Below, in pieces: positions 41,863-51,363 of a stretch of 64,000 bases of DNA. Position numbers and translations under genes: made by a program. Source of the stretch: Dolomitihabitans soli (GTDB lineage Bacteria; Actinomycetota; Actinomycetes; Streptosporangiales; Streptosporangiaceae). The notes under the pieces were generated by a model. The model ran no database searches. It was given only the letters and a program-made list of their open reading frames with translations, and had not been told where the DNA came from. The first letter of the stretch is position 1. Each line of letters begins with the position of its first letter. The DNA lies in NCBI RefSeq assembly GCF_022213955.1, contig NZ_JAKNTW010000027.1, positions 103,843-167,842 on the forward strand, given 5' to 3'.

Positions 41863-42045
41863 TTACCCGCGCGGGTTCTCGGGCCGCCCGAGCATGTCAT
41901 AGCTGGAAATCTGATCGGTGTAATCGCCGTTCATGCCGTGCCGGGTGGAGACGGCAAGCAGGCCTTTGTTCCGAGTGGCGGTGTCGTAGGTCCACGAAGT
42001 CGGCAGGCGCCCGGTGACGGAGCCTTCATGCGTCCCGGTCTGAAA
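41863..42045 (-). pseudogene. C-terminal fragment of an RHS/YD-repeat protein
   Basis: In the minus frame ending at the TAA at 41863-41865, about 60 residues carry the RHS pattern: TSWTYDTATRNKGLLAVSTR, then GDYTDQISSYDMLGRP. Spacing of W-x-YD, KGLL-x-ST-R, YT and YD-x-x-GRP is typical of RHS repeats. Upstream, the frame continues as low-complexity sequence without repeats and there is no start, so this is a stranded fragment. Confidence 0.55.
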
Positions 42046-42265
42046 ACGCCCTCCGCGCGGCGGCCGACGGGATCGCGGTGTTCGGTCCCGGCTGGGCGCT
42101 GGAGGAGTGCGCAGCGCTGATGCCGCACTCAGGGATGGGCCGAAGTGCCGAGCGCCGCCGATCAGGGTGCTGGTACGCATTTGACCTGGCCGGATGATCG
42201 ATCGCCCGCACAGCACGCTGCGCTCACGTGCGTGTGCAGGTTTATTGCAGCTTTCGCCCTCACCA

Positions 42266-42320
42266 TTGACACCTTTTGACAGCCGCATCTATGGTCCGAA
42301 TGACTGGGAAGCGCTTTCCA
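42266..42320 (+). promoter_or_regulatory. Pectate lyase promoter with LacI-family operator
   Basis: TTGACA (42266-42271) and TATGGT (42290-42295) are 18 bp apart. Immediately downstream, TGGGAAGCGCTTTCCA (42305-42320) is a near-palindrome with the GCGC-centred core of LacI-family operators. Placement at or just after the expected start site fits repression relieved by sugar. The leader to the ATG is about 310 bp. Confidence 0.5.
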
Positions 42321-42620
42321 GCGGTTGTCGCCAGAGAAGAGCCTTCGGCGTACGGGCTCTCGACGTCCCCTTTGCCGTGGTGGCAGCACGCCGGTCTCCG
42401 CGCCGCCCCGCGTGGGACGTTTGTGCCTTTACCCGGTCCAAGAGAGGTCCGATATGGACAGACCTAATTTTCGCGCGCCCGCCACCCCGCGTCCCGTTCG
42501 GCAAAGCGGAACCCCAGCGCTGGCGTGATCCCGTGACAAGGTCGCTGCTGCGGCCCCCACGGCATCGAACCGCACAGAGAAAGAACGCACCCGGCATTCG
42601 AAGACGAAGGTGAGACGAGG

Positions 42621-44165
42621 ATGAGACGAGCAGTCGCATTGCGACTCCAGGCGGCGCTGGCCATGGCGGCCATTGCGGCCGTGATCGGTGTGGCTTTACC
42701 GGTGTTCCAGGCGTCGGCGGTGTCCGGCAGCGCCACCGGCTACGCCACCGGCAACGGGGGGACCACCGGCGGTGCGGGCGGGCAGACGGTGAAGGCGTCC
42801 ACGGGGACCGGGATCCATACGGCCCTGTGCACTCGGGCCAGCAGTAGCACCCCGATCACCATCGAGGTTGAGGGGACCATCAATCACGGCAACACCAGCA
42901 AGGTGTCGGGCGAAAGCTGCAACACCGCCGCCGGTGTGATCGAACTCAAGCAGATCAGCAACGTCACGATCATCGGGGTCGGCAACGGGGCCGTCTTCGA
43001 CCAGCTGGGGATCCACATCCGCGAGTCCAGCAACATCATCATCCAGAACGTGACCGTCCGGAACGTCAAGAAGTCGGGCTCGCCCACGTCCAACGGTGGT
43101 GACGCCATCTCCATGGAGAGCAGCGTCCGCAACGTCTGGGTCGATCACGTCACCCTGGAAGCCTCGGGTGGGGAGTCGGAGGGGTTCGACGGCCTCTTCG
43201 ACATGAAGGACGACACCCAGTACGTGACCCTGTCCTACAGCATCCTGCGCAACTCCGGCCGCGGCGGGCTCATCGGGTCCAGTGAGAGCGACCGCTCGAA
43301 CGGCTTCATCACGTTCCACCACAACCTGTACGAGAACATCGACTCCCGCACGCCCCTGCTGCGTGGCGGCATAGCTCACATCTACAACAACTCCTACGTG
43401 AGCCTTCACGAGTCCGGCATCAACTCCCGGGCCGGGGCTCGGGCCAAGGTGGAGAACAACTACTTCAAGGACGCCAAGGACGTCCTGGGCACCTTCTACA
43501 CCGACGAGGCCGGCTACTGGCAGGTCAGCGGCAACGTCTTCGACAACGTGACCTGGTCCAGCCCCGGCAGTGAGAACAACCCCGCCGGCCCCAACCCGCA
43601 GTCCAACACCACCGTCAGCATCCCGTACCCCTACAGCCTCGACGGGGCCGGCTGCGTGCCGGACATCGTCCGCCAGACGGCAGGCGCCAACAAGGGTATG
43701 CAGGTGTCGAACGGCAACTGCTCGCCACAGACACCGACGGCGACACCAACCGGCCCCACACCGTCAGTCACCCCTACGCCGTCGACCAGCCCCACGCCCG
43801 GCGGGACCAACCTCAGCATCGGGGCCGGCTCCGACGGCTCCAGCAAGGCTGACGGGACGAGCTACGGCAACGTGCGGGACGGCGACATGAGCACCTACTG
43901 GTCGCCGGCCGGCGCGACCGGTGACATCTCGATCAAGTGGAGTTCCGCCAAGACGGTATCCAGGATCATCATCCGTGAGGCGTCAGGCACCGCAGGCATC
44001 GGGTCCTGGCAGGTCGTCAACGGCGGCACCGGCACCGTTCTGAGCTCCGGCAGCGGGGCGGGCGCCATCACCTTCACCCCGACCTCGCTGAGCAAGATCA
44101 CCTTCAGGATCACCGGCTCGACCGGCACGCCGAAGATCGCCGAGTTCGAGACCTACACCGGTTAG
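42621..44165 (+). CDS. Secreted pectate lyase (PL1) with C-terminal F5/8C-type carbohydrate-binding domain
   Basis: 514 residues. Signal peptide (1-33, cleavage near ASAVS), parallel beta-helix pectate lyase domain (about 34-365) with the conserved VWVDH and SYSILRNSGRGGLIGSS regions, a Thr/Pro linker (about 372-395), then a discoidin-like (F5/8 type C) domain (about 396-514). Cleaves pectate or pectin by beta-elimination with Ca2+ (family knowledge). The operator upstream suggests substrate-induced control, and a strong terminator follows. Confidence 0.9.
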   Translation: MRRAVALRLQAALAMAAIAAVIGVALPVFQASAVSGSATGYATGNGGTTGGAGGQTVKASTGTGIHTALCTRASSSTPITIEVEGTINHGNTSKVSGESCNTAAGVIELKQISNVTIIGVGNGAVFDQLGIHIRESSNIIIQNVTVRNVKKSGSPTSNGGDAISMESSVRNVWVDHVTLEASGGESEGFDGLFDMKDDTQYVTLSYSILRNSGRGGLIGSSESDRSNGFITFHHNLYENIDSRTPLLRGGIAHIYNNSYVSLHESGINSRAGARAKVENNYFKDAKDVLGTFYTDEAGYWQVSGNVFDNVTWSSPGSENNPAGPNPQSNTTVSIPYPYSLDGAGCVPDIVRQTAGANKGMQVSNGNCSPQTPTATPTGPTPSVTPTPSTSPTPGGTNLSIGAGSDGSSKADGTSYGNVRDGDMSTYWSPAGATGDISIKWSSAKTVSRIIIREASGTAGIGSWQVVNGGTGTVLSSGSGAGAITFTPTSLSKITFRITGSTGTPKIAEFETYTG

Positions 44166-44197
44166 CGGACCGGTCCCGCCTGATCATCCAGAACGGA

Positions 44198-44226
44198 GCG
44201 GGGACCGTCAGACTGACGGTCCCCGC
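44198..44226 (+). terminator. Strong hairpin terminator after pectate lyase
   Basis: A perfect 14-bp inverted repeat (44198-44211 with 44213-44226) starting 33 bp after the stop, GC-rich with no U-tract, typical of actinomycete terminators. Confidence 0.8.
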
Positions 44227-44414
44227 CCTTCGGCCCCGGAGGGCCAGCTTCCCGGAAGGGGTGCCGCGCCACGCCGGCAGGCACCACGGCGTCGAATGCA
44301 CGACTGTTGCACTTGGCGCTCGACGAGCTGTCCCGCTATGCCCACGGGCTGCCGTTCGCCCATGGCGTGGCTGCCGAGTCACTCGTGCCCATTGCTTCGG
44401 CTTGCCTCCTTGGT

Positions 44415-45098
44415 CTACGACCGTCCTGGCGACCTCGTCGAGTCTGTGGGGGAGTGCTCCCAGCGTTCGGCGAGGAGGGCGGGAGTGGGCGCGGTCCCGG
44501 GCAGTCGCGGGTGGCCGGAGCGCAGGCCGTCGAGAGCGATGGCGATCGTACGCTTTCGGGCGTTGTGGGCTGCGTCGATCAGGTCGGTGCGGCCCTGCCG
44601 GTCGAGTTGCTCGATCAGGGGGGACTTGCCGACTTGTTCGATCAGGAGCGAGATGTCCATGGCCGTGGCGTCCGATCTGAGCGCTCCGGCGGCGTGCGCG
44701 CGGGCCACCAGGTCGTGCATCAACTCGTCGGACCTGGTGAACTTGGCCGCCATCTCGTCGGTGACGGCGATCGTGCCGGCCAGCGGCCCGAGGGAGCCGC
44801 CGCTGAACTCGATGCAGGCGCTGATGTAGTGAGCGAGCCCTTCCCAAGGGTCGTCGTGCCGCAGGCCGCGTTCAGCCGCCTGAATCCACTGGTCGAGGGA
44901 CAGCGCGCACAGGTGCTGGAAGAGCTCGTCCTTGGAACGGTAGCGGCGGTAGAGGCTCGCGATGCCGACTCCGGCGCGTGCGGCGATCGTCGCCACCGAT
45001 GCATGCGCTCCGTCCACGGCTAGGACCTTCTTGGCGGCCTCCAGGAGGGCCTGGTCGTTGCGTTCGGCTTCTGCGTGCCGGGGAGCTCTGCGGGCCAT
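44415..45098 (-). CDS. TetR family transcriptional regulator
   Basis: 227 residues. N-terminal helix-turn-helix (about 18-62; VATIAARAGVGIASLYRRYRSK is the recognition region), ligand-binding C-terminal helices. Divergent from the oxidoreductase/exporter operon with 87 bp between starts and repeated operator-like sequences there, so it most likely represses that operon and itself. Confidence 0.92.
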   Translation of the reverse strand: MARRAPRHAEAERNDQALLEAAKKVLAVDGAHASVATIAARAGVGIASLYRRYRSKDELFQHLCALSLDQWIQAAERGLRHDDPWEGLAHYISACIEFSGGSLGPLAGTIAVTDEMAAKFTRSDELMHDLVARAHAAGALRSDATAMDISLLIEQVGKSPLIEQLDRQGRTDLIDAAHNARKRTIAIALDGLRSGHPRLPGTAPTPALLAERWEHSPTDSTRSPGRS

Positions 45099-45119
45099 GC
45101 GCTCACTGTAGCCACTTTG

Positions 45120-45176
45120 CGAAGCGATTCACTCCGTTATAGCGTTCTCCAAACGAAGCGAATTTATCCGTTTGGA
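45120..45176. promoter_or_regulatory. Putative TetR operators between divergent genes
   Basis: Two related 20-bp elements, both beginning CGAAGCGA and ending with TCCGTT-type sequence, lie at 45120-45139 and 45154-45173. The second is embedded in an inverted repeat TCCAAACG (45148-45155) / CGTTTGGA (45169-45176). Placement between regulator and operon starts fits autoregulated repression. Confidence 0.55.
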
Positions 45177-45185
45177 GGAAGTGCC

Positions 45186-46169
45186 ATGCGGGCTGTGGTG
45201 ATGGAAGAGTTCGGAGGGCCGGAGGTCCTGCGGATGCGGCAGGTTGAAGATCCCGTGCCAGGGCCGGGGCAGGTGCTCGTCGCGGTGGCGTACGCGAGTG
45301 TCACGTTCGTCGAGACGCAGGTACGTTCGGGCGACGGGCCATTCGGCAGGCCCGCGCTACCCCGCATACCCGGCAATGGCGTGGGCGGTCGCATCGTCGC
45401 CGTCGGAGCAGACGTGGACCCGGCCCTGGTGGGGACGGTCATCGTCACCACCACCGGCGGCGAGGGCGGTTACGCCGAACTGGCGCCGGCTCGGGCACAG
45501 GACGTGGTTCCGGTTCCCGCGGGCCTGGAGCTCAAGGACGCGGTCGCGCTGCTGGCCGATGGGCGTACGGCGCTGCTGCTGTACAGGCAGGCGGAGATCA
45601 AGCCGTCGGAGCGGGTTCTCGTAGAGGCTGCGGGAGGGGGCGTCGGCAGCCTGCTGGTGCAACTCGCCGCCGCGGCGGATGCTCACGTGATCGGCGCCGC
45701 CCGAGGCGTCGGCAAGGCCGAGTTGGTCATCTCGCTGGGCGCGGCCGCCTATGTCGACTACTCCCGGCCTGACTGGCTGGATCAGTTGGCGGAGACGACC
45801 GGCGGCGCCGGACTCGATCTCGTCTTCGACGGGGTCGGCGGCCGGATCGGCACAGAGGCGATCGGGGCGCTACGCGAAGGCGGACGCGTGAGCATCTACG
45901 GAATGGCCAGCGGTGCCGACGCCGAACTCGACGAAGGCGAACTCCGGGCACGCTCCATCGGCGTCATCGGCCTCACCACTGCACCGAACCCCGCCCAGAC
46001 CCGCGCTCTCATCGTCGACGCGCTGAACCTCGCGGCCGACGGGAAGCTGCGGCCGGTCATCGGCCAGACCTTCCCGCTCGAGGCGGCAGCCGCCGCGCAC
46101 CGAGCGATCGAGTCCCGGACCACCACCGGCAAGACCCTGCTCGTCCCCGCCGGCCATGTCCGCGGCTGA
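45186..46169 (+). CDS. MDR-type NADPH:quinone oxidoreductase / zinc-free alcohol dehydrogenase-like
   Basis: 327 residues from the ATG at 45186 with GGAGGAAG upstream. GroES-like N-terminal domain (MRAVVMEEFGGPEVL, typical quinone reductase start), Rossmann domain with VLVEAAGGGVGSLLVQLA (about 143-160), and no Cys cluster for structural zinc. Likely reduces quinones or electrophilic enones. First gene of the TetR-controlled operon; its stop overlaps the start of the exporter. Confidence 0.88.
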   Translation: MRAVVMEEFGGPEVLRMRQVEDPVPGPGQVLVAVAYASVTFVETQVRSGDGPFGRPALPRIPGNGVGGRIVAVGADVDPALVGTVIVTTTGGEGGYAELAPARAQDVVPVPAGLELKDAVALLADGRTALLLYRQAEIKPSERVLVEAAGGGVGSLLVQLAAAADAHVIGAARGVGKAELVISLGAAAYVDYSRPDWLDQLAETTGGAGLDLVFDGVGGRIGTEAIGALREGGRVSIYGMASGADAELDEGELRARSIGVIGLTTAPNPAQTRALIVDALNLAADGKLRPVIGQTFPLEAAAAAHRAIESRTTTGKTLLVPAGHVRG

Positions 46170-47742
46170 GGTCAGAGCCCTCATGGCTCACAAGCCCCCT
46201 GCCAGAGCCGGAGTCCGGGAGTGGACCGCCTTGGCGGTCCTGGGAGTACCCGCCGTACTGGTCATGATGAACATGTCCGTGCTCTATCTGGCACTGCCGA
46301 GCCTGAGCGCCGATCTGGAGCCCGACGGCCGGCAACTGCTGTGGATCACCGATATCTACGGCTTCATGGTCGCCGGAGCACTGGTCACGATGGGTACGCT
46401 CGGCGACCGTCTCGGGCACCGCCGGATCCTGCTGATCGGCGCCGTCGCGTTCACCGGCGCATCCGTTATCGCCGCATACGCCCCCAGCGCCGGCCTGCTC
46501 ATCGCGGCACGGGCCGTCCAGGGAGTCGCCGCCGCCGCGCTGGCGCCGTCCTCGCTGGCGCTGATCCGCGCCCTGTTCCTCGATGTCCGGCAGCGCACCC
46601 TGGCCATCACGATCTGGATGATGGCCTTCATGGGTGGAGGCGCGCTCGGCCCGCTGGTCGGCGGTGTGCTGCTGCAGTACTTCTGGTGGGGCTCGGTGTT
46701 CCTGCTCGCCGTTCCGACCATGGCCCTGCTGCTGGGCACCGGCCCTTTCCTGATCCCTGAATCCCGCGCTTCGGCTGCCGGGCGGCTGGACGCGGTCAGC
46801 GTGGTCCTGTCGCTGCTGACTCCGCCGACGATCGTGTACGGCATCAAGGATCTCGCCGTCCACGGCATTGCCCTGCCGTCCGTCTGCGTCCTGGTCGCGG
46901 GCCTGGTGATCGGCGCGGTCTTCGTACGCCGCCAGCGGCGGTTGTCCAACCCGCTCTTGGACCTGGGATTGTTCCGTATCCCCGCCTTCGCCGTATCTGT
47001 CACAGGCATGGTGCTGGTCGGGATCGTGCTGTTCGGGACCAGCCTGCTCACCTCGCAATACCTGCAACTGGTGCTCGGCTTCTCGCCGTTGGAGGCCGGC
47101 CTGTGGCAGCTGCCCAGCGCGGTCACCGGTACCGTCGTGGCCCTGATGGTCTCCAGCCTCACCGGTCGAATCCGCCCAGTCGTCCTCATGACTGCCGGAG
47201 CCGCGTTCGCCGTCATCGGTCCCATCCTGCTCACACAGGTGGACGGCAACCCCGTCATCCTGGTGTCCGGCTCCGTTCTTCTCTTCGCCGGGCTGACCCC
47301 GTTCATGGCGCTGGGCACCAACCTGGTCGTCGGCGCGGCACCGCCCGAACGCGCCGGGGCCGCCTCAGCGATCTCCGAGACCGGCGCCGAACTCGGCGGA
47401 GCGCTCGGCATCGCCGTGCTCGGCAGCATCGCCACCGGCGTCTACGGCAGCTACATGATCGGCCATACACCCGACGGCGTCCCTGCCCAGGTCGCCGAGG
47501 CCGCCCGCGAGACGTTGCCCGCCGCACTCCAGGCGGCCCAGCGACTCCCCGACAGCCTCGGCCTCCCGTTGGCCCAGGCCGCCCGGGACGCGTTCGCCCA
47601 CAGCCTTCACGTGCACGCGCTCATCACGATCCCCCTGCTCATCGCGCTCGCCCTGCTGACCCTGACCCTGCGGCGCGCAACCCCGCCACCACCACCGAGC
47701 CAGCCCGAGCAGGCCACGACGCCCACCCCGGCATTCGACTGA
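46156..47742 (+). CDS. MFS drug exporter of the DHA2 (14-helix) type
   Basis: 528 residues with about 14 hydrophobic helices. Motif A-like GTLGDRLGHRR after helix 2 and AARAVQGVAAAALAPSSLALI (motif C region) are typical of QacA/EmrB-like proton-driven exporters. It overlaps the oxidoreductase by 14 bp; an in-frame ATG at 46183 is an alternative start. Probably exports the compound sensed by the TetR regulator. Confidence 0.9.
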   Translation: MSAAEVRALMAHKPPARAGVREWTALAVLGVPAVLVMMNMSVLYLALPSLSADLEPDGRQLLWITDIYGFMVAGALVTMGTLGDRLGHRRILLIGAVAFTGASVIAAYAPSAGLLIAARAVQGVAAAALAPSSLALIRALFLDVRQRTLAITIWMMAFMGGGALGPLVGGVLLQYFWWGSVFLLAVPTMALLLGTGPFLIPESRASAAGRLDAVSVVLSLLTPPTIVYGIKDLAVHGIALPSVCVLVAGLVIGAVFVRRQRRLSNPLLDLGLFRIPAFAVSVTGMVLVGIVLFGTSLLTSQYLQLVLGFSPLEAGLWQLPSAVTGTVVALMVSSLTGRIRPVVLMTAGAAFAVIGPILLTQVDGNPVILVSGSVLLFAGLTPFMALGTNLVVGAAPPERAGAASAISETGAELGGALGIAVLGSIATGVYGSYMIGHTPDGVPAQVAEAARETLPAALQAAQRLPDSLGLPLAQAARDAFAHSLHVHALITIPLLIALALLTLTLRRATPPPPPSQPEQATTPTPAFD

Positions 47743-47757
47743 AAGGACCGAACGATC

Positions 47758-48378
47758 ATGCTGGTCGAGGTCTACTTCGACGTCCTGTGCCCCTGGTGCT
47801 ACATCGGCAAGAGAAGACTGGCCACCGCCCTGAAGAGCCGAGACGATGTGCACGTCATCTGGCGCAGTTTCGAACTCGATCCGGACGGAAGCCCCATCCC
47901 CGGCCTGACGGCGGAGCAGGTGATCACCACCTACCAGAACGACCCGGCCCGAGCGAGCGCCCGGGTGGCCCACATCCAAGCGCTTGGCGCAGCCGAGGGA
48001 CTGGAACTCAACCTGCACCAGGCCCGGCCCGTCAACTCCTTCGATGCTCACCGCCTGATCCACCTGGGCGCCACCTCCGGCCTGGCCGACGCCGTTCTGG
48101 AACGTCTCCTTCACGGCTACCACGCGAAAGGCCGCAACATCGCCGACCCGGAGGTTCTCCAAGCGCTCGGCGTCGAGGCCGGACTTGATCTCGCCCAGGT
48201 AGGTGAACTCTTGACCGGCGACGCGTTCTCCGCTGAAGTCCGAGCCGACGAGCGCCGCGCCGCCCAGAGGGGAATCCGAGGCGTGCCTGCACTCGTCATT
48301 GACGGAGCCCCACCAGTCTCGGCCGTTCAGGAACCTGCCGCCCTGGCAAGCCTCCTCGAACGCGCGACACGCTTCTGA
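47758..48378 (+). CDS. DsbA/FrnE-family thiol oxidoreductase
   Basis: 206 residues, thioredoxin fold with helical insertion, active site CPWC (about residues 11-14), cis-Pro region GVPALVIDG. No signal peptide, so cytosolic, as for FrnE proteins linked to oxidative stress or polyketide tailoring. It starts 15 bp after the exporter, same operon. Confidence 0.9.
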   Translation: MLVEVYFDVLCPWCYIGKRRLATALKSRDDVHVIWRSFELDPDGSPIPGLTAEQVITTYQNDPARASARVAHIQALGAAEGLELNLHQARPVNSFDAHRLIHLGATSGLADAVLERLLHGYHAKGRNIADPEVLQALGVEAGLDLAQVGELLTGDAFSAEVRADERRAAQRGIRGVPALVIDGAPPVSAVQEPAALASLLERATRF

Positions 48379-48459
48379 GGCCGCCGCCTGCCGTCTTCGC
48401 CTCTTTGACCTGGCCACCTCCATCAGGGTGGGACTGTACGGCTTCGGCGCTGTCGACCG

Positions 48460-49251
48460 TCAGCGTGTCAGCACGGCCCCCAGCCGACGGATCACCTCGG
48501 CCTCGCCGGGGTTGACGTCGTCGCTGGATGGCGCGTGTTCGGTGATGGCGGCCCCGATGATGTCGTTCACCTGGGAGACGAGGTCGATCAGTCGCTGCGG
48601 CTGCACGCCGTTCGGCTCCGGGTAGCAGGTCGCGCCGAAAGCGGTGGGTTCCAGGACGTCCAGGTCGATGTGTACGTACACGGGGCCGCGTAGACCGTCC
48701 AGCACACGCTCCAGGTCGTCGACGCCGTACCTGCGCAGGCCGGTCTTCGCGAGGTACTCGTGCTCGGACGCGTCGCCCGCCCGCTCTCCGGCGATGATCA
48801 CTTGCCGTGGTGCCAGCGGCTGCTCCGGCGTGAGGCCTGCCGGCCCGTCTCCGAGCAGCGCGCGCACCACCATCCCGTGGAAGGCGCCCGATGGCAGGGA
48901 CTGCGGGCTGTAGACGTCCGGGTGCGCGTCGATCCACAACACCGTCAAAGCGTCCCCATAGCGGGCGTGGGCAGCGGCGATAGGCGGGATGTCGACCGCG
49001 CAGTCGCCGCCGATGGTGATCACCCGGTCGTCGATGCCGGCCAGTGCCTTCCGCGTCAGCCGCTGGTTCTCCACGAGCGCGTCGAACGCGCGGATCCCGG
49101 CGACCTTTTCCGCGCCGGTATCAAGCACCGGCACGGTCACCACGGCGTCGGCCGGAACGAGCTCGGCGGCGCGGCGAGCACCGGCCATCAGCCGCGGCGC
49201 CTTGCTCGACGCCGAACCTTGCCATTGTGGTACGCAGAGCACGGTTGTCAT
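48460..49251 (-). CDS. Arginase/ureohydrolase family protein
   Basis: 263 residues. The Mn-binding motifs of ureohydrolases are recognisable: GGDCAVD, LWIDAHPD, VYVHIDLDVLEP. The first has Cys in place of the usual His (GGDHS), seen in some short arginase-like proteins, so one metal site may differ. Substrate uncertain (arginine, agmatine or another guanidino compound). Convergent with the DsbA-like gene. Confidence 0.85.
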   Translation of the reverse strand: MTTVLCVPQWQGSASSKAPRLMAGARRAAELVPADAVVTVPVLDTGAEKVAGIRAFDALVENQRLTRKALAGIDDRVITIGGDCAVDIPPIAAAHARYGDALTVLWIDAHPDVYSPQSLPSGAFHGMVVRALLGDGPAGLTPEQPLAPRQVIIAGERAGDASEHEYLAKTGLRRYGVDDLERVLDGLRGPVYVHIDLDVLEPTAFGATCYPEPNGVQPQRLIDLVSQVNDIIGAAITEHAPSSDDVNPGEAEVIRRLGAVLTR

Positions 49252-49528
49252 GCCGCGACACTACGAGACGCCGGGCAACGCGTGGGCGATCTTCGCCGGC
49301 TACCTGAACGCGGTCGCCCAGCAGGCCGCCGACCCGGTCGTCGCCGGCTGTCTCGGCACGCCGGCCGCCGCCGACGTGTTCACCGAGGACAACGCCTTCG
49401 GCCCGCTGGAGTCCATTGCGAATCGACACCGGCCTGCTCGGCTCCTTCGGCATCCATCCCTGACCGACACGCTCGACGCCGGCGAAGAGTCAGTAGCCGT
49501 GGTCCCGCGAGAACCAACGTCGCAGTGA
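49250..49528 (+). CDS. Doubtful small ORF, possible gene remnant
   Basis: 92 codons from an ATG that overlaps the divergent arginase start by two bases, leaving no own ribosome site. The first 55 codons (ETPGNAWAIFAGYLNAVAQQAADPVVAGC...) look protein-like, the rest Arg/Pro-rich. No family recognised. It may be the stranded middle of a lost gene. Confidence 0.25.
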   Translation: MPRHYETPGNAWAIFAGYLNAVAQQAADPVVAGCLGTPAAADVFTEDNAFGPLESIANRHRPARLLRHPSLTDTLDAGEESVAVVPREPTSQ

Positions 49529-49766
49529 ACGTCTCGCCCCCGCAAGCCCTGCCCGACCACTGATCCCGCGCGATCGGCACCGGTCTGCGACAGGCGTGCC
49601 GGATGAGGCTGGAGCCGGCCGGAGTGACGGCGATCAAGCGGCGGAAACATTGCTCTTACCGGATTGATGCACGTCCGTAACCCATGACTGAGGTCTGTCA
49701 TATTTGACTGCCATACGGCGCAAACAGCCATAAAAGACCCAAAAGCGCAGATGGGAGGGGGTAGGC

Positions 49767-50558
49767 GTGGAGGAACGCTCGACTGACGCCATCCTCGAAG
49801 TCCTCGCGGGTGCACCGGAGCCGCTGGGAGCGAGGCAGATCCTGCAGGCACTGAGCGGCAGCCTCGAACTGGGGATCAGCGAGGCCACGGTGGCCCGGCG
49901 GCTGCGCCTGCTCGACCGGCGCGGGCTGACCGTGGCGGCGGGCACGAAGGGCCGGATGCTCACCCCGTCAGGCCGCCATCATGTGGCGTCGGTGCTGCGC
50001 GGGCGGGTCACGGCCACCCGGATCCTGCGGGGCACCGAGGTCCGCACGTCCGAGGGGCTCACCCAGCTGCTGCGAGCACGCCGCGCCGTGGAGCCGGAGG
50101 CCGCCAGGGAGGCGGCTCTCGCCGAGGACGGCAGCACGTCCGAGGCGCTCACGCTCCTGATCGAACGGCACCGGCGGCACTACACGGGCACGGACGACGT
50201 GCCCCGGGACATCGCGCTGAGCTTCCATCGCAGGGTGGCACGGTGCACCCGGAACCCGATCGTCAAGGCGATGCTCGACGTCGTCCTCGATCCCGCGCTC
50301 GACCGGCTGGAGGCGGCGCTGGACGTGGTGCTCGTCTCGCACCGATCCGGCGAGGTCGCGGTGACGGAGCACCAGGTGATCGCCGACGCGATCGCCGCGG
50401 GCGACGCGGATGCCGCCGAGCAGGCGATGCGTGCCCACCTGGATCGGTTGCTGGACGAGGCCGACCGCTTCCTCACCGAGGAGACCACCCCCATCGTCGA
50501 GCGTTTGCTCACCTGGGGCCTGCCGAGATCGAAGGGCGAGTCATATGCCGATCATTGA
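49767..50558 (+). CDS. GntR/FadR-type regulator (FCD domain)
   Basis: 263 residues from a GTG with GGGAGGGGG upstream. N-terminal winged helix (about 5-70; [19 protein letters not shown] as recognition helix region) and an all-helical FCD-like ligand domain (about 95-240; blocks [14 protein letters not shown] and [20 protein letters not shown]). Likely controls the downstream importer and agmatinase in response to their substrate. The ABC ATPase start lies inside its 3' end (14-bp overlap), so it is in the same operon. Confidence 0.85.
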   Translation: MEERSTDAILEVLAGAPEPLGARQILQALSGSLELGISEATVARRLRLLDRRGLTVAAGTKGRMLTPSGRHHVASVLRGRVTATRILRGTEVRTSEGLTQLLRARRAVEPEAAREAALAEDGSTSEALTLLIERHRRHYTGTDDVPRDIALSFHRRVARCTRNPIVKAMLDVVLDPALDRLEAALDVVLVSHRSGEVAVTEHQVIADAIAAGDADAAEQAMRAHLDRLLDEADRFLTEETTPIVERLLTWGLPRSKGESYADH

Positions 50559-51279
50559 GTTCACCGGCGTACGGAAGTCGTTCGGCGACCTCGCGGTGCT
50601 GAACGGTATCGACCTCTCCGTCGCCAAGGGCGAAGTGGTGGTGCTGCTCGGCCCGTCGGGTTCGGGCAAGAGCACCCTGCTGCGCTGCGTCAACGCCCTG
50701 GAAGACGTCTCCGGCGGCACGATCCTGGTCAACGGCCACGACCCGCACCACAAGGCGACGAACCTGAACGCGCTGCGCAGCGAGGTGGGATTCGTCTTCC
50801 AGCACTTCAATCTCTACCCGCACATGACGGTGGCGCAGAACATCACGCTCGCCCCCGTACGAGTGAAGAAGATCTCCCGTGACGGCGCCCGGAAGCGGGC
50901 CGTCCAGCTACTGGAACGGGTCGGCATCCCGGAGAAGGCGGACAGCCTCCCCGCCCAGCTCTCCGGGGGCCAGCAGCAACGGGTGGCGATCGCCCGGGCG
51001 CTGGCCATGGATCCAGCGATCATGCTGTTCGACGAGCCGACGAGCGCCCTGGACCCCGAGATGATCCAGGAGGTCCTCGACGTCATGGTCGACCTGGCCG
51101 GCAGCGGCATGACCATGGTCGTCGTCACCCACGAGATGGGCTTCGCGCGGAAGGTCGCCGACCGCGTCGTCTTCATGGACGCCGGGCGGATCGTGGAGAC
51201 CGGCGCCCCCGCCGACTTCTTCGCCAGCCCTGAGACCGAGCGGGCTCAGAGCTTTCTGCGCCGGGTCGCGCACATCTGA
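50545..51279 (+). CDS. Polar amino-acid-type ABC transporter ATPase
   Basis: 244 residues. Walker [10 protein letters not shown] (about 36-44), Q-loop [12 protein letters not shown], signature LSGGQQQR, Walker [15 protein letters not shown]-loop VTHEMGF: the GlnQ/HisP pattern, complete. The ATG at 50545 overlaps the regulator. Powers the importer formed with the two permeases downstream. Confidence 0.95.
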   Translation: MPIIEFTGVRKSFGDLAVLNGIDLSVAKGEVVVLLGPSGSGKSTLLRCVNALEDVSGGTILVNGHDPHHKATNLNALRSEVGFVFQHFNLYPHMTVAQNITLAPVRVKKISRDGARKRAVQLLERVGIPEKADSLPAQLSGGQQQRVAIARALAMDPAIMLFDEPTSALDPEMIQEVLDVMVDLAGSGMTMVVVTHEMGFARKVADRVVFMDAGRIVETGAPADFFASPETERAQSFLRRVAHI

Positions 51280-51363
51280 CCGCCGCACACCAGACAGCGG
51301 CGCGCCAGTCCGACGCCACCAGCAAAGCACCAGACCGATGCCACCAACAAGGAGGTACATGCG

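Larger units (their letters stand above)
41759..42620. other. Intergenic region with RHS remnant and pectate lyase control region
   Basis: About 860 bp without an intact gene. Left part holds an RHS-type fragment (41863-42045, minus). Right part holds a promoter and LacI-type operator (42266-42320) and a long leader before the pectate lyase start, with GGTGAGACGAGG at 42609-42620 as ribosome site. Nothing else recognised. Confidence 0.6.

Noticed and set aside
41938..42220. Plus-strand small frame containing VFGPGW, which recalls RHS proteins
   Set aside because: Opposite strand to the supported RHS fragment, no repeats around it; probably chance.
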